Of a stretch of DNA of 64,000 nucleotides, positions 8,121 to 17,052 are shown piece by piece. A program made the translations under genes and the position numbers. The DNA is from Nocardia aurea (lineage in GTDB: Bacteria > Actinomycetota > Actinomycetes > Mycobacteriales > Mycobacteriaceae): assembly GCF_003123685.1 (NCBI RefSeq), contig NZ_QCYJ01000091.1, positions 39,693 through 103,692 on the forward strand, in the 5' to 3' direction. How positions within the stretch are numbered: the first letter of the stretch is position 1; every line of letters starts with the position of its first letter. The notes under the pieces were generated by a model. That model saw only the letters and a list, made by a program, of their open reading frames with translations, had not been told where the DNA came from and made no database searches.

Positions 8121-8684
8121 ATGACGACGACGCGATTACGCGTGGGCGCGGCCGTACTGCTCGGCGCGGGCCTGCTCGCGACGAGTCCGGTGGCCGCGGC
8201 CGATCCCGCCCTACAGGTCGAATCACCTACCGGAGTCGCGGTCGGCCGATCGGTCACCGTCACGCTCGACGGGCTGCCCGCGAATCTGCCGATGGTGGCC
8301 GTCGGACAGTGCAAACCACTGGTCAAAGCGCCGACCGACTGCAACCTGCCGACCGCGTTGATGGGTAGCGCCGATGCGGCGGGGGTGTGGAAATCCAACG
8401 GCGGCAGCACATCGATCACCCTGGCCGCCGATGTCGGCGGCGTGGACTGCACGAGTGCGGCGGGCGCGTGCGCCATCGCCGTGACCAGCCTGACCGATCC
8501 CACCGCCATTCTGGCCGCGGTTCCGTTGACCTTCGGTAGCCCCGAACCCGCACCGGTCACCGAGGCGGCACCGGCGGCCGAGGACGACTCGGACTACACG
8601 ATGGTGATCGTCGGCGTGGTGACGGTCGCGGTGCTCGCGGGTCTGGTGCTGCTGGCGGTGCGACGGCGCGCTCGAGCGGAGTGA
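8121..8684 (+). CDS. Exported neocarzinostatin-like protein with C-terminal anchor (copy 3)
   Basis: A 187-residue protein: signal peptide (cleavage near AAA/D at about 27), neocarzinostatin-like domain with cysteines 64/74 and 110/117, a Pro/Ala/Glu linker (140-157), a transmembrane helix (159-180) and an Arg-rich cytoplasmic end. It is anchored in the membrane with the domain outside. It begins seven bases after copy 2 and ends just before a strong terminator, so it closes the operon. The close similarity to copy 2 indicates local duplication. Confidence 0.8.
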   Translation: MTTTRLRVGAAVLLGAGLLATSPVAAADPALQVESPTGVAVGRSVTVTLDGLPANLPMVAVGQCKPLVKAPTDCNLPTALMGSADAAGVWKSNGGSTSITLAADVGGVDCTSAAGACAIAVTSLTDPTAILAAVPLTFGSPEPAPVTEAAPAAEDDSDYTMVIVGVVTVAVLAGLVLLAVRRRARAE

Positions 8685-8687
8685 ACG

Positions 8688-8728
8688 ACAGGATCCCCGA
8701 GGTGCTCGTATCGCCTCGGGGATCCTGT
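8688..8728. terminator. Strong bidirectional terminator hairpin
   Basis: Perfect 15-bp stem (ACAGGATCCCCGAGG with its complement) and an 11-base loop, four bases after the neocarzinostatin operon and before the convergent regulator gene. Confidence 0.85.
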
Positions 8729-8766
8729 TCGCATACTACCGGCGTGCGAGGTCCGGCGACGGCGGA

Positions 8767-10365
8767 TCACTCCGGCATCAGACCGTGTTCCATCGCGAAG
8801 ACGGCGGCGCCCGCGCGGGTGCGGCGGCCGGTCTTGTCGTAGATGTGGGCGAGATGGTGGCCCACAGTACGTTCGGACAGTACGAGTTCGGCCGCGATCA
8901 GGCGGTTCGAGAGGCCGCGGGCGGCGAGTCGGAGCACCTCCACCTCGCGTTCGGTGAGGCCGCAGGGATATTCGGTCCGCGGTTTCCGCAGGCCCGCGGC
9001 TTCCACGACCGCGGCGCAGGCCGCCGTGTCCAGCCGCCCCGTCGTCGCCGCCGACATCAGGATTCCGGCCGCGGCGTCGGGCGAATGGGCGGGACGGTAC
9101 GGCCGGGCTTCGGTGAGGGCCGCGAAAACATCGGCGGCGGCGAGGATTCGGGCGGATTTGGACAGATCGTGGCCGCGCACGCCTCGGTGATATCCGCTGC
9201 CGTCGAGACATTCGTGGTGACCCGAGGCGATCTCACGCAGATCCGCCAGGCCGGGGCACCGTTGCAGTACCCGATCGGTCCAGTACGTGTGCAGCCGGAC
9301 GCGCTCCCACTCCCCCGCGCCGAGCGGTCCGGGGCGATCCCAGATCGCCGACGACACACCGACCCGGCCGATATCGTGCAGCATGGCCGCGGCGCTGAGG
9401 GTGTCGATATCGGCCGCGCCGAGCCCGGACAGGTTCGCCGCGCCGTGCGCGAGGCCCGCGACGTGCGCCGAATGCCCCAGCAGCCAGCGGCCTTTCAGAT
9501 CGACGACGACGGCGAGCGCCGTACACAGCTCCAGCCGTTCGGCGGGTCGGATGTACACCGGCACACCGGGCTCGGCGCGCATGACGGCGGCGAGCGCGTC
9601 CGGCACATCGAGACAGTCCCAGATCTCGCCCGCGGCGAACGCGTCGACCAGATCCGGATCGAGATGTCCGCCCGCGCGCCGCCGCAGTTCGTCGACCGCG
9701 CCGCGCCTGCCCAGGTCCGTCGCGGCGAGCACCGCCTGCTCGGCGACATGCACGATCCGGCCGGGCAGCGAAATACTCTCTCCCCCGATATGTTCGGGCT
9801 TTCCCAGACCGTCCCAGCGTTCCTTGACCTCGGTGAGCGCGAGCACCGCGGCGTCCGGCAGGCCGAGCCGGGGTCCGAGGGCTCGGCTGACCTCGCACAC
9901 CGAGCGGACCGCCGCCGAACCCTGCTCGGGCGTCATCTCCTCGAGGCGTTCACGCACCAAAGGCTGGAAACCCGGCGCCCAGGAGCCGAACTGCGCCAGC
10001 TGGGCGGCGTAGACCGGGGCGTCGCCGGGGTCGAGCACGTGATAGGCCCGCTGGAAGGCGATGTCGTCGGCGAAGGACGCGGCGTTCTCCGAGGCCCGGC
10101 TGGTGCAGCCGATCGCGCCGAGCAGGGCGGCCTGGAAGACGACGCGCCGGTCGGACTGATCCATGCCGATCCGCTCGGCCAGCGCGGTCGCCACCAGACA
10201 GGTCGCCAGCCCCTTCTCGAACGGGGCTCCGGTGGCGAGATCGGTCGTCAGCGACAGCGCGGCCAGCACCTCGGTGACCCGGATGGACGCGGGTGGGACA
10301 CCGCCCGACCCAGCCGACCCCCGATGCTCGCTACCGGTGTCGAGATGGGGAGAAGCGCCAGTCAC
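8767..10365 (-). CDS. HD-GYP-type phosphohydrolase fused to LuxR DNA-binding domain
   Basis: A 532-residue two-function protein. The N-terminal part (about 40-215) looks like a degenerate HD-GYP module: it ends in KERWDGLGKPEHIGGESISL, where canonical HERWDG/GYP residues are altered. A second module (about 285-430) has HD at 330-331 in MLHDIGR, HH at 383-384 and DGSGYHRG, with GYP changed to GYH. Residues 468-525 form a LuxR/NarL helix-turn-helix (LTEREVEVLRLAARGLSNRLIA). The family couples a metal phosphohydrolase-like sensor to transcription control; whether cyclic-di-GMP is the ligand is unclear. The GTG start sits directly against GGGAGG, so a start slightly further in is possible. Confidence 0.85.
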   Translation of the reverse strand: MTGASPHLDTGSEHRGSAGSGGVPPASIRVTEVLAALSLTTDLATGAPFEKGLATCLVATALAERIGMDQSDRRVVFQAALLGAIGCTSRASENAASFADDIAFQRAYHVLDPGDAPVYAAQLAQFGSWAPGFQPLVRERLEEMTPEQGSAAVRSVCEVSRALGPRLGLPDAAVLALTEVKERWDGLGKPEHIGGESISLPGRIVHVAEQAVLAATDLGRRGAVDELRRRAGGHLDPDLVDAFAAGEIWDCLDVPDALAAVMRAEPGVPVYIRPAERLELCTALAVVVDLKGRWLLGHSAHVAGLAHGAANLSGLGAADIDTLSAAAMLHDIGRVGVSSAIWDRPGPLGAGEWERVRLHTYWTDRVLQRCPGLADLREIASGHHECLDGSGYHRGVRGHDLSKSARILAAADVFAALTEARPYRPAHSPDAAAGILMSAATTGRLDTAACAAVVEAAGLRKPRTEYPCGLTEREVEVLRLAARGLSNRLIAAELVLSERTVGHHLAHIYDKTGRRTRAGAAVFAMEHGLMPE

Positions 10366-10434
10366 CTCCCTACCGTATCGCGGGCGGGCTCGGCCCGAAT
10401 CACGCTGGCTGTCAAGCCCGTTGGACGGCCGAGC

Positions 10435-11748
10435 TCAGCGCCCGGCCAGTGCCGCCAGGGCCTGCCTGGCGCGGGGTGCGTGCAGCGGCGAGAAATGCGG
10501 GTTGATCTCCAGTGCGGAGGTCAGCGCGGCGGCGGCCTGATCCGCCCGGCCGAGAGCCGCCAGGATCATGCCTCGGTGATAGGCCAGCGACGCGTTGCGC
10601 CACCCGAGCGCCGACGCCCGGTCCGCGTAGCCGATCGCCTCGGCGTCGCGGCCCGCCTTGTGCAGCGACCACGCGAGCACATCCGAGGTGATCACGCTCT
10701 GCCTGCGACCGAACTCCAGTTCCGCGAACCGCACCGCCTCGGCGGGATCGCCGTGTTCGGCCGCGAGGTGGGCGGCGTCGATATATTCGGTCACGCCCTG
10801 TTCCTCGAGTCGACGGAACCGCTCGGAGATCTCCCGGAAGACGGCGGCCGCCTCCTCCGGACGGCGCGCCGCTTCGAGCAGTTCGCCCTTCTCGATCAGG
10901 TATTCGGGCACGGGCGCGGCGGCGGTCAGCGCTTCGTACTGTTCGACGGCCCCGTCGAGATCCCCGCGAGCCGCGGTGCCCCTGGCCGTCCCTCGGCGCA
11001 GCGCCACGTTGTCCGGGGACGCCAGAAGACCCGCGCGGTACTCGCTTTCGGCCCGATCCAGGTCTCCGGTGTCGAACGCGAGTTCGCCGAGGTGGTAACG
11101 GCAGAAGGCGATCTGGTCGGCGGTGGTCGCCGCGGTGAGCGCCATGCGCAGTGCCGCCGCGGCGTCGTCGGTCCGGCCGTGCAGTTCCAGGTCGTAGGCG
11201 GCGCGGGTGAACGACGGCACGCCCGGTCGCAGGTCGAGCATCCGCTGGACCGCCGCCGTCGCGGCGTCGGCCTCGCCGAGTTGGGTCAGCGCGTCGATCA
11301 GGACACCGTGGGCGTCGGCGCTGCTCGGTCGCAGCGCGAGCGCCCGCGCACCGTAGTCACGCGCGGCCGTGAAATCGTGCAGGGCGTTGGCGAGCGCGCC
11401 GAACCCGATGAGCGCGTCGGCATTGTCCTGTGGTTTCAGCTCGAGCGAACGGTCCAGGGCGCGTTGGGCCGCGCCGTAGTGCTCCGGATTCGCGGTGATC
11501 CGCGCCAGTTCGACGTAGGCGGCGCCGAGCACTGCCCAACCGGTCGTATTGTCCGGGACCCGATCCAATTGTTGTCTCGCCCGCGTGATCTCCGCGCGCA
11601 GGGGTGCACTCGGGTCGGCGATGGTCTCGACCGTCGGGGAAACGTCCGGCCACGCGGCGGTGACACCGACGGCGGCGGCGGTCAGCCCGGTGAGCACCAG
11701 CAGGACGAGCAGAGGGGTGCGGAAGACGCGAAAGAGATTTTCGGACAT
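10435..11748 (-). CDS. Membrane-anchored TPR protein
   Basis: A 437-residue protein with one N-terminal signal-anchor helix (about 8-30) followed by tetratricopeptide repeats across the rest (helical pairs with AxxxLGxAY, GYAxxAxxxALxLxP patterns). The ATG at 11748 is preferred over an in-frame start 48 bases upstream because GAGGA lies six bases before it. TPR domains scaffold protein complexes. It lies immediately downstream of the DUF4331 gene in the same direction but is separated from it by a strong terminator, so it may have partly independent expression; a joint role at the cell envelope is inferred. Confidence 0.8.
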   Translation of the reverse strand: MSENLFRVFRTPLLVLLVLTGLTAAAVGVTAAWPDVSPTVETIADPSAPLRAEITRARQQLDRVPDNTTGWAVLGAAYVELARITANPEHYGAAQRALDRSLELKPQDNADALIGFGALANALHDFTAARDYGARALALRPSSADAHGVLIDALTQLGEADAATAAVQRMLDLRPGVPSFTRAAYDLELHGRTDDAAAALRMALTAATTADQIAFCRYHLGELAFDTGDLDRAESEYRAGLLASPDNVALRRGTARGTAARGDLDGAVEQYEALTAAAPVPEYLIEKGELLEAARRPEEAAAVFREISERFRRLEEQGVTEYIDAAHLAAEHGDPAEAVRFAELEFGRRQSVITSDVLAWSLHKAGRDAEAIGYADRASALGWRNASLAYHRGMILAALGRADQAAAALTSALEINPHFSPLHAPRARQALAALAGR

Positions 11749-11780
11749 CACGGGTCCTCGAGTGGCAGGGGTACGGAGAG

Positions 11781-11819
11781 GTGCGGGCGGTGACATCGGC
11801 TCGATGTCACCGCCCGCAC
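11781..11819 (-). terminator. Terminator after DUF4331 gene
   Basis: Perfect 18-bp stem with a three-base loop directly after the DUF4331 stop and 33 bases before the TPR start. Such a stem would stop or strongly attenuate read-through into the TPR gene. Confidence 0.8.
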
Positions 11820-11824
11820 GGGGA

Positions 11825-13471
11825 TCAGCCGTTCGACGACGGACTCGGCGCCCGACGCGACCGGCGGCGGATCAGCAGCAGTCCGCCACCCGCGACGAGG
11901 ACGCCCACACCGACCCCGGCGGCGACGAGCAGCACGGCCGACGTGTCGTCGTCCCCGCTCTGCGGCATCGCGACGGAGGTGTTCGTCGTGTCGGCCGTCG
12001 ACGAGGTCTGGCCGACGGCCTTGCCACCGGTGGTCTTGCCCGGTGACGGCAGCGCGACATACGGGAAACTTCCGGAGAACGACGTGTCGTTGGCGTCCAC
12101 CTTGTCCCCCGCGGCCAGCGCCTCGACCGGTTTACCGGCCTGGGCCGCGCCGACCATGGCCTGCAAGGCGATATCGACGACGTCGTCGCTCAAGCGACGA
12201 CCGTTGGGGAATCCCTGGAGATCCCCGCCGACCACCCCCAGCCGATTCGGCTTCGCCGTCACCGGCACCGACATGTTCAACCGCAGCATCTCCGAGGGCT
12301 GGAACGTCGAGGCCTGCACGTCGGCGTTGAGGATCTGCGAGTTCAGATCCGCCTGGATGGGCGGCGCGCTGCCGTCCAATGTCGGCGCCTTCTTCGCGAT
12401 TCCGGTGAGGAAGATCTCCACCAGGTCGTTACGCGGGCCCGCGGGCGCGGGCACCTTGTAGAGCGCCTCGATCAATGTCGGCAGTTCGGGATCGGTGACC
12501 CGGCGGACCACTTCGGGAATGGTCGCGTCCTTGCTCGGCGACAGGCTGTTGAAGGCGTCCTTCAGCGCCACCGGGACGACCACCTCGTTCACGAGCGGGT
12601 TGCCCAGTCGCGACACCTGCACGAACTCGCCGACCGATGTGGCCGCGCCGGGGGTGAGTTGCAGTGTTTTGCGCTCGGTGTCGCTCCACACGCCGATCAC
12701 CGGATTGCGGGTCGCGTCGTTGCGCAGCGCGAGATCGCTTTTCGGTACTTGCAGCACCACGGTGTTGACGTTGGACGCGGCCAGTGTGTCGGTGCCGACC
12801 TCGGACAGATCCCCGCCGTAGAGCAGGTCGAACACCCGCAGATCGAGGAAGAACGGATCCTCGGCGGCGCCGACGTAGGCGGTTCCGCCGCCCGGCAGAC
12901 TCGTCGTCGCCTGTTTGCGCAGCGCGTCGTAGTCGGGCATCGACGCCTGCCCGGTGTAGGACGGCGCCACTCGGCCGTGCGCGATCGGACGCCAGTCGTC
13001 GGCGCCCTGGCTGACCGACACCGTGTAATTCTGCCGGAACAGCAGATTCTCGTCGTCGAGACCGGTCACCGGGCCGTTGTTGTAGAGGAAGGTGGTGCCA
13101 CCGCGCCGATCGTCGGTGGTGAAGTTGACGCGGTAACTGAGATTCGGCTTGCCGTTGCCGTCGTTGTCGATATTGATGTCGTAGTTGGCGTCGGTGGCCC
13201 AGGGATAGAAGTTCGGTCCGCCGTTGGGCTCCTGGAGCCCGAACCAGTTGGCGACGATCGTCACCGTATCCGGTTTGTCGGGACTGACGAACGCGTACAC
13301 ATCGGTGTTGTCCACCGCCGGATCGGCGGCGACGAGGGGCGCTTCGCGGTGGCTGGACGCGCCCGCGACCGGCAGCGCGGGGCCGCCGACGGTCGCGAAC
13401 GCGATGGCGGCGACACCCGCGAGGACGCCGACGGTACGACGACGGGCGCCGTACCGAAGTTGACGAGACAT
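11825..13471 (-). CDS. DUF4331 exported surface protein
   Basis: A 548-residue protein of the DUF4331 family, recognised by the SSHREAPL motif right after the signal peptide (about 39-46), the DNTDVYAFVSPD segment and the later NPLVNEVVVP segment. Signal peptide residues 1-38, a large extracellular domain, and a C-terminal transmembrane helix (about 512-536) followed by an Arg-rich tail anchor it in the membrane. Function of the family is not established; it often occurs next to TPR proteins, as here. The ATG is preceded by GAAGGAATC. Confidence 0.9.
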   Translation of the reverse strand: MSRQLRYGARRRTVGVLAGVAAIAFATVGGPALPVAGASSHREAPLVAADPAVDNTDVYAFVSPDKPDTVTIVANWFGLQEPNGGPNFYPWATDANYDINIDNDGNGKPNLSYRVNFTTDDRRGGTTFLYNNGPVTGLDDENLLFRQNYTVSVSQGADDWRPIAHGRVAPSYTGQASMPDYDALRKQATTSLPGGGTAYVGAAEDPFFLDLRVFDLLYGGDLSEVGTDTLAASNVNTVVLQVPKSDLALRNDATRNPVIGVWSDTERKTLQLTPGAATSVGEFVQVSRLGNPLVNEVVVPVALKDAFNSLSPSKDATIPEVVRRVTDPELPTLIEALYKVPAPAGPRNDLVEIFLTGIAKKAPTLDGSAPPIQADLNSQILNADVQASTFQPSEMLRLNMSVPVTAKPNRLGVVGGDLQGFPNGRRLSDDVVDIALQAMVGAAQAGKPVEALAAGDKVDANDTSFSGSFPYVALPSPGKTTGGKAVGQTSSTADTTNTSVAMPQSGDDDTSAVLLVAAGVGVGVLVAGGGLLLIRRRSRRAPSPSSNG

Positions 13472-13653
13472 GAGATTCCTTCGATCGATGCGACAATCCT
13501 GCGCGGCGCGCAGTCGAGCACGGTCTGTCGGAAGTGTTGGCGGGCAAGGCTGTCCGCAATTCGCATTGCGTCTTCGAGCCTCGGTGAGCGTTTATGGAGA
13601 CCGTGTCACCAATGGTGTACGTCGGCCCCGTCCCGTCGCATCGGTCGATCGAC

Positions 13654-14451
13654 CTATCCGCGGTCCTGTTTCGACGGCGTGAGGAGCACGTACGCGTAGT
13701 TGTGGTCCAGGTCGTTCTGCGGCACCAGCGACACCACTTCGGGTTCGAAGCCGTGCGCGACCGCCACCTGCCAGAACGCGTCGATCGGAAAGATGGTCTG
13801 CGATGCCAGATTTCGGGCGTAATTGCGTTTGTGCGGTGCGCGGTCGGCGTTGTCGCGGTATTTGATCTGCACGAACATCACCCCGGAGGGACCGAGCAGT
13901 TCCGCGGCGATGTCGAGGATGCGGCGCGCGTACTCCTGCGAGGGCAGCAACTCGATCACGTACAGGCACAGGAACAGGTCGCACGATCCCGGGCCGATCC
14001 GTTCGATGGCCTCCTCGGGAGCGGCGACGTCGATCAGGACCGGCAGGAACGGTGTCTCGCACACCGCCCGGGTACGGCTCTCGCATTCGTCCAGGCTGGC
14101 CTGCACGACGTCGACGGCGATGAAACGATCCGCGTGCGGCGCGAAGGCGACGGCGTTCGCGCCGCCGCCCGATCCCCACTCCACGACCGTGCCGATCGTC
14201 GGTTCCCGGTCCAGCACCCGCGCCAGTTTGCCGAACAGGGCGAAATGGTCACGCCCGACCTGTTCCCACTGGTCGGGGATGCCATCGCGCCAATGGGAGT
14301 TACCTTCCCAGGCCCGATCCGCGCGCGCCGACCAGTATTGCGTGGCCTCGGCGATCACGCGCTGTTCGGAAAATTTCGGCCCGATCCGGTCGAGGACATC
14401 CCGCCCGCGTGCCCGCAACCGCCGAACCGCATCCCCCGACCGGTCCTTCAC
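13654..14451 (-). CDS. SAM-dependent methyltransferase, class I
   Basis: A 265-residue protein with the glycine-rich SAM motif VVEWGSGGGANAVAF at about 88-102 and the acidic residue at the end of strand 2 (FIAVDVV). DLFLCLYVIELLPS carries the post-I/IV motif of small-molecule methyltransferases. The N-terminal 60 residues are charged and helical. Substrate unknown. It stands alone between the DUF4331 promoter region (13472-13653, no gene seen) and an apparently gene-free stretch upstream. Confidence 0.8.
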   Translation of the reverse strand: MKDRSGDAVRRLRARGRDVLDRIGPKFSEQRVIAEATQYWSARADRAWEGNSHWRDGIPDQWEQVGRDHFALFGKLARVLDREPTIGTVVEWGSGGGANAVAFAPHADRFIAVDVVQASLDECESRTRAVCETPFLPVLIDVAAPEEAIERIGPGSCDLFLCLYVIELLPSQEYARRILDIAAELLGPSGVMFVQIKYRDNADRAPHKRNYARNLASQTIFPIDAFWQVAVAHGFEPEVVSLVPQNDLDHNYAYVLLTPSKQDRG

Positions 14452-14840
14452 CGCATACCTCTCAGTTCACTACCTCTTCGATGCGGCGCGTACCCCTCCG
14501 GTACCGGAACAAGCGCGTCATCCACCGTGCAGAGGCTGACTGTAGCTCGAGTTCCGCTCCGCGCGGGATTCCCCGGGCAGCTCGCCCGCGCCGGTATCCC
14601 GCGTGATGGCCCACACGCGCGCGCCGTGAGCAAGCCGGATCTTTTTCGGGCTCCGGGCGAACACCGGGTGATCATCACTGTCCGGTTCGTGACGGTTCGC
14701 GGACCGGTAGGTGAAATGGCAGTGCCGGGAACGATGGCGGGCTGCGGAGCCTCGGCGACGGGATCTACGACCTCGGCTGGTTCGCCGCGGCGGGACGCCG
14801 GATCCGAGGTCCCGTCGCGGCGGAACAGCCGTGCCGTCGA
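14452..14840. other. Gene-free stretch with one terminator
   Basis: No open frame here has a convincing ribosome binding site or recognisable product. It probably holds the promoter of the methyltransferase gene (start at 14451) and, at its other end, the terminator of the VOC gene at 14785-14820. Confidence 0.5.
14785..14820 (-). terminator. Hairpin after VOC gene
   Basis: CCGCGGCGGGAC pairs with GTCCCGTCGCGG (one G-U), 12-base loop, 20 bases after the VOC stop on the minus strand. Confidence 0.5.
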
Positions 14841-15251
14841 TCAGCTCGCGACGTCGAGAACCCAGACGACGCCGAAGCGGTCCTTCAGCATTCCGTAGGC
14901 GGGCGCCCACTGTGCCGGACCGATCGGGACGACGACGGTGGCTTCCTCGGACAGCCCTTTCCAGTACTCGGTGACCTCCTCGACGGTGTCGCCGCGCACC
15001 GAGACGAACACCGAATTCACGCCCTGGTCGTAGGGCATCGCCGAAGGAACGTCGTAGGCCATGACGTGAAAGCCGTTGTCGGCCAGCACTTGACCCCACA
15101 TCACCTGTACCGCTTCTGGGCCGTCCTCGGCCGCGCCCGCGTCCCCGTAGGTGACTGCGGCGAGGTCGCCGCCGAAAACGGACCGGTAGAACTCGAGCGC
15201 GGCCCTGGCATCACCGCGGAAGTTGAGGTGTGTGGTGGTGGTGACGGACAT
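14841..15251 (-). CDS. VOC / PhnB-like glyoxalase-fold protein
   Basis: A 136-residue VOC-superfamily protein of the PhnB-like type: N-terminal THLNFRGDARAALEFYRSVFGG and C-terminal MLKDRFGVVWVLDV. Two adjacent ATG codons exist (15254 and 15251); the second is seven bases from AGGA and is preferred. Members are metal-dependent enzymes or resistance proteins, but many lack known substrates. It is divergent from the WYL regulator at 15384, a pairing that is common and suggests the regulator controls it. Confidence 0.85.
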   Translation of the reverse strand: MSVTTTTHLNFRGDARAALEFYRSVFGGDLAAVTYGDAGAAEDGPEAVQVMWGQVLADNGFHVMAYDVPSAMPYDQGVNSVFVSVRGDTVEEVTEYWKGLSEEATVVVPIGPAQWAPAYGMLKDRFGVVWVLDVAS

Positions 15252-15383
15252 CATCGATTCCTGTCGTCGAAGGGATATTTCCCGGCGTGATCACCGGCCC
15301 GTGTCGCCGTCGCGGCGACACGGGACCACGCTCGCAGCGGAAGAGGCCAGGATGTGTCCGCTACTCGGGGCAGTATCGGAGAT

Positions 15384-16439
15384 GTGCCGAAGACGTCCGC
15401 GCGACTGCTGTCGCTGCTCTCACTGCTCCAACTGCGCCGTGACTGGCCGGGCGCGTTGCTGGCCGAACGTCTCGACATCAGTCCGCGCACCGTGCGCCGC
15501 GATGTGGACCGGCTGCGCGAACTCGGCTACCCGATCGTGGCGAGCAAAGGCCCGGACGGCGGGTACCGGCTCGCGGCGGGAACGGAACTCCCGCCGCTGC
15601 TGTTCGACGACGAACAGGCCGTCGCCCTCGCCGTCGCCCTCGGGACCGCGGCGGTGAGCGGCGCCGGTATCGAGGAAGCCGCGGCCCGGGCGCTGGAGAC
15701 GGTACGACAGGTCATGCCCGCGCGGTTGCGCCACCGCATCGACGCGGTCCACTTCGCGACCGTGCCTCGCCCGTCCGACTCGCGGGCCGACGCTACCGTG
15801 CTGATGGCGGTGAACGCGGCGGTCCGAGCCCGCGAAGTGCTGCGTTTCGAATACACCCCCGTGTCGACGACACGCGCGGACGGCCACCAGACGGCAGCAC
15901 CGCGTCGAGTGGAACCCCATCGCGTTCTCACCCGGGATGGTCGCTGGTATCTGCTCGCGTGGGATCTCGATCGCGACGACTGGCGTATCTTCCGCGCGGA
16001 CCGGATCGTGCCGCGCGTTCCCACCGGCCCGCGTTTCACCCCGCGCGAGGTGCCGGGTGGGGATGTCGCCGCATTCGTGACCGGCAGATTCAAGGGGTCC
16101 GACGGCGCGGGTGACTGGCCGTGCCTCGGTGAGGTGATCCTCGAACTGCCCGCGTGCACCGTCCTGGAATTCTCCCGCGAGGCCGTCGTCGAGGAACTCG
16201 GCCCGCACCGCTGCCGGATGGTCCTCGGCTCGTGGTCCTGGCCCGGTCTGGCAGCCGAAATCGCCAGGTTCGACGCCGATTTCGAGATCGTCGGTCCGGC
16301 CGAACTCACCGCCGCGTTCGCGGACCTGGCCCGCCGCTTCGCCGACGCGGCGGCCGACAGTCGGGCACCGATCCGGGCGCTCAGCCGAAACTCATCACCG
16401 CCCCCGACCCAGATTTCGCGGCGTGCACGAAGAACATGA
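15384..16439 (+). CDS. WYL-domain HTH transcriptional regulator (YafY type)
   Basis: A 351-residue regulator: winged helix-turn-helix at 1-60 (VPKTSARLLSLLSLLQ, then LDISPRTVRRDVDRLRELGYPI), linker, and a WYL ligand-sensing domain at about 140-225 with the RRVEPHRVLTRDGRWYLLAWD signature, then the WCX extension. The GTG at 15384 was chosen over one 30 bases upstream because it gives the canonical family N-terminus and has GGAG at 15378. The last 59 bases overlap the 3' end of the convergent DUF1877 gene. It probably represses or activates the divergent VOC gene. Confidence 0.9.
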   Translation: MPKTSARLLSLLSLLQLRRDWPGALLAERLDISPRTVRRDVDRLRELGYPIVASKGPDGGYRLAAGTELPPLLFDDEQAVALAVALGTAAVSGAGIEEAAARALETVRQVMPARLRHRIDAVHFATVPRPSDSRADATVLMAVNAAVRAREVLRFEYTPVSTTRADGHQTAAPRRVEPHRVLTRDGRWYLLAWDLDRDDWRIFRADRIVPRVPTGPRFTPREVPGGDVAAFVTGRFKGSDGAGDWPCLGEVILELPACTVLEFSREAVVEELGPHRCRMVLGSWSWPGLAAEIARFDADFEIVGPAELTAAFADLARRFADAAADSRAPIRALSRNSSPPPTQISRRARRT

Positions 16440-16851
16440 CCAGCTCTTTGTAGTTCTCCCCCAGGTAGCCCAGGCCGATTTCGTCGCCGTCGCGTTTCCA
16501 GACCGGCGGATAGATATCGCGTTCATCCATGTCGACGGCGTCGAAATGCGCGGCGAGCGTGGCGAACGGTGTGGACTTCAATGTCACCGCGGTGGCACTC
16601 ACCAGCGACGGCGACCACGCGAAGAGCTCCCCGTCCGCGCCGAGCGCTTCCCCGTCGAAGAACAGATCGATGCCGACCCCGGCCCGCGTGAACAGATAGT
16701 CCAGTCCGGCCCATGCCTTGTCGATGTATCCGCTGAGTTCGCACTCACCGGAGTCGCTCTCGTGCAGCAGTTCCCACGCCGACTCCGGTTCCGCGACCAG
16801 TCGCGCGAGTTGCGCTTCCGTCACCGCGGTGAACGATACGACCATACCCAT
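16381..16851 (-). CDS. DUF1877 (YfbM-like) protein
   Basis: A 156-residue protein of the DUF1877/YfbM family: N-terminal MGMVVSFTAVTEAQLARL, central DKAWAGLDYLF with the conserved LFFDGEAL segment, and a C-terminal YLGENYKELVMFFVHAA region. The ATG at 16851 has GGAAG nine bases upstream; another ATG lies two codons later. Function unknown; family members are small cytosolic proteins. Its 3' end overlaps the regulator gene on the other strand by 59 bases. Confidence 0.85.
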   Translation of the reverse strand: MGMVVSFTAVTEAQLARLVAEPESAWELLHESDSGECELSGYIDKAWAGLDYLFTRAGVGIDLFFDGEALGADGELFAWSPSLVSATAVTLKSTPFATLAAHFDAVDMDERDIYPPVWKRDGDEIGLGYLGENYKELVMFFVHAAKSGSGAVMSFG

Positions 16852-17052
16852 GCGACGACACTTCCGATCTCCGTGCTCGAGCCGATATACGCCCGCACGG
16901 TATCGCCCGTGACCGACAGAATTTCCGAACACCACGGACGGCTGGACCGGACCCGACTCCCTGTCGACCCGCGCCCGCGCCACGCCGCGCCCCGGAGCAC
17001 ACCACCGCACGTCTGCGACTCGCCGCGATCAGGTCGCCGCCGGTCTTCGGAA

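Noticed and set aside
8785..11793. 1002-codon plus-strand frame across the HD-GYP and TPR genes
   Set aside because: Runs antisense through two well-supported genes and a gap between them; composition is typical of a shadow frame.
14448..14678. 76-codon minus-strand frame in the 14.5 kb gap
   Set aside because: Cys/Arg/Pro-rich with no ribosome binding site; probably chance.
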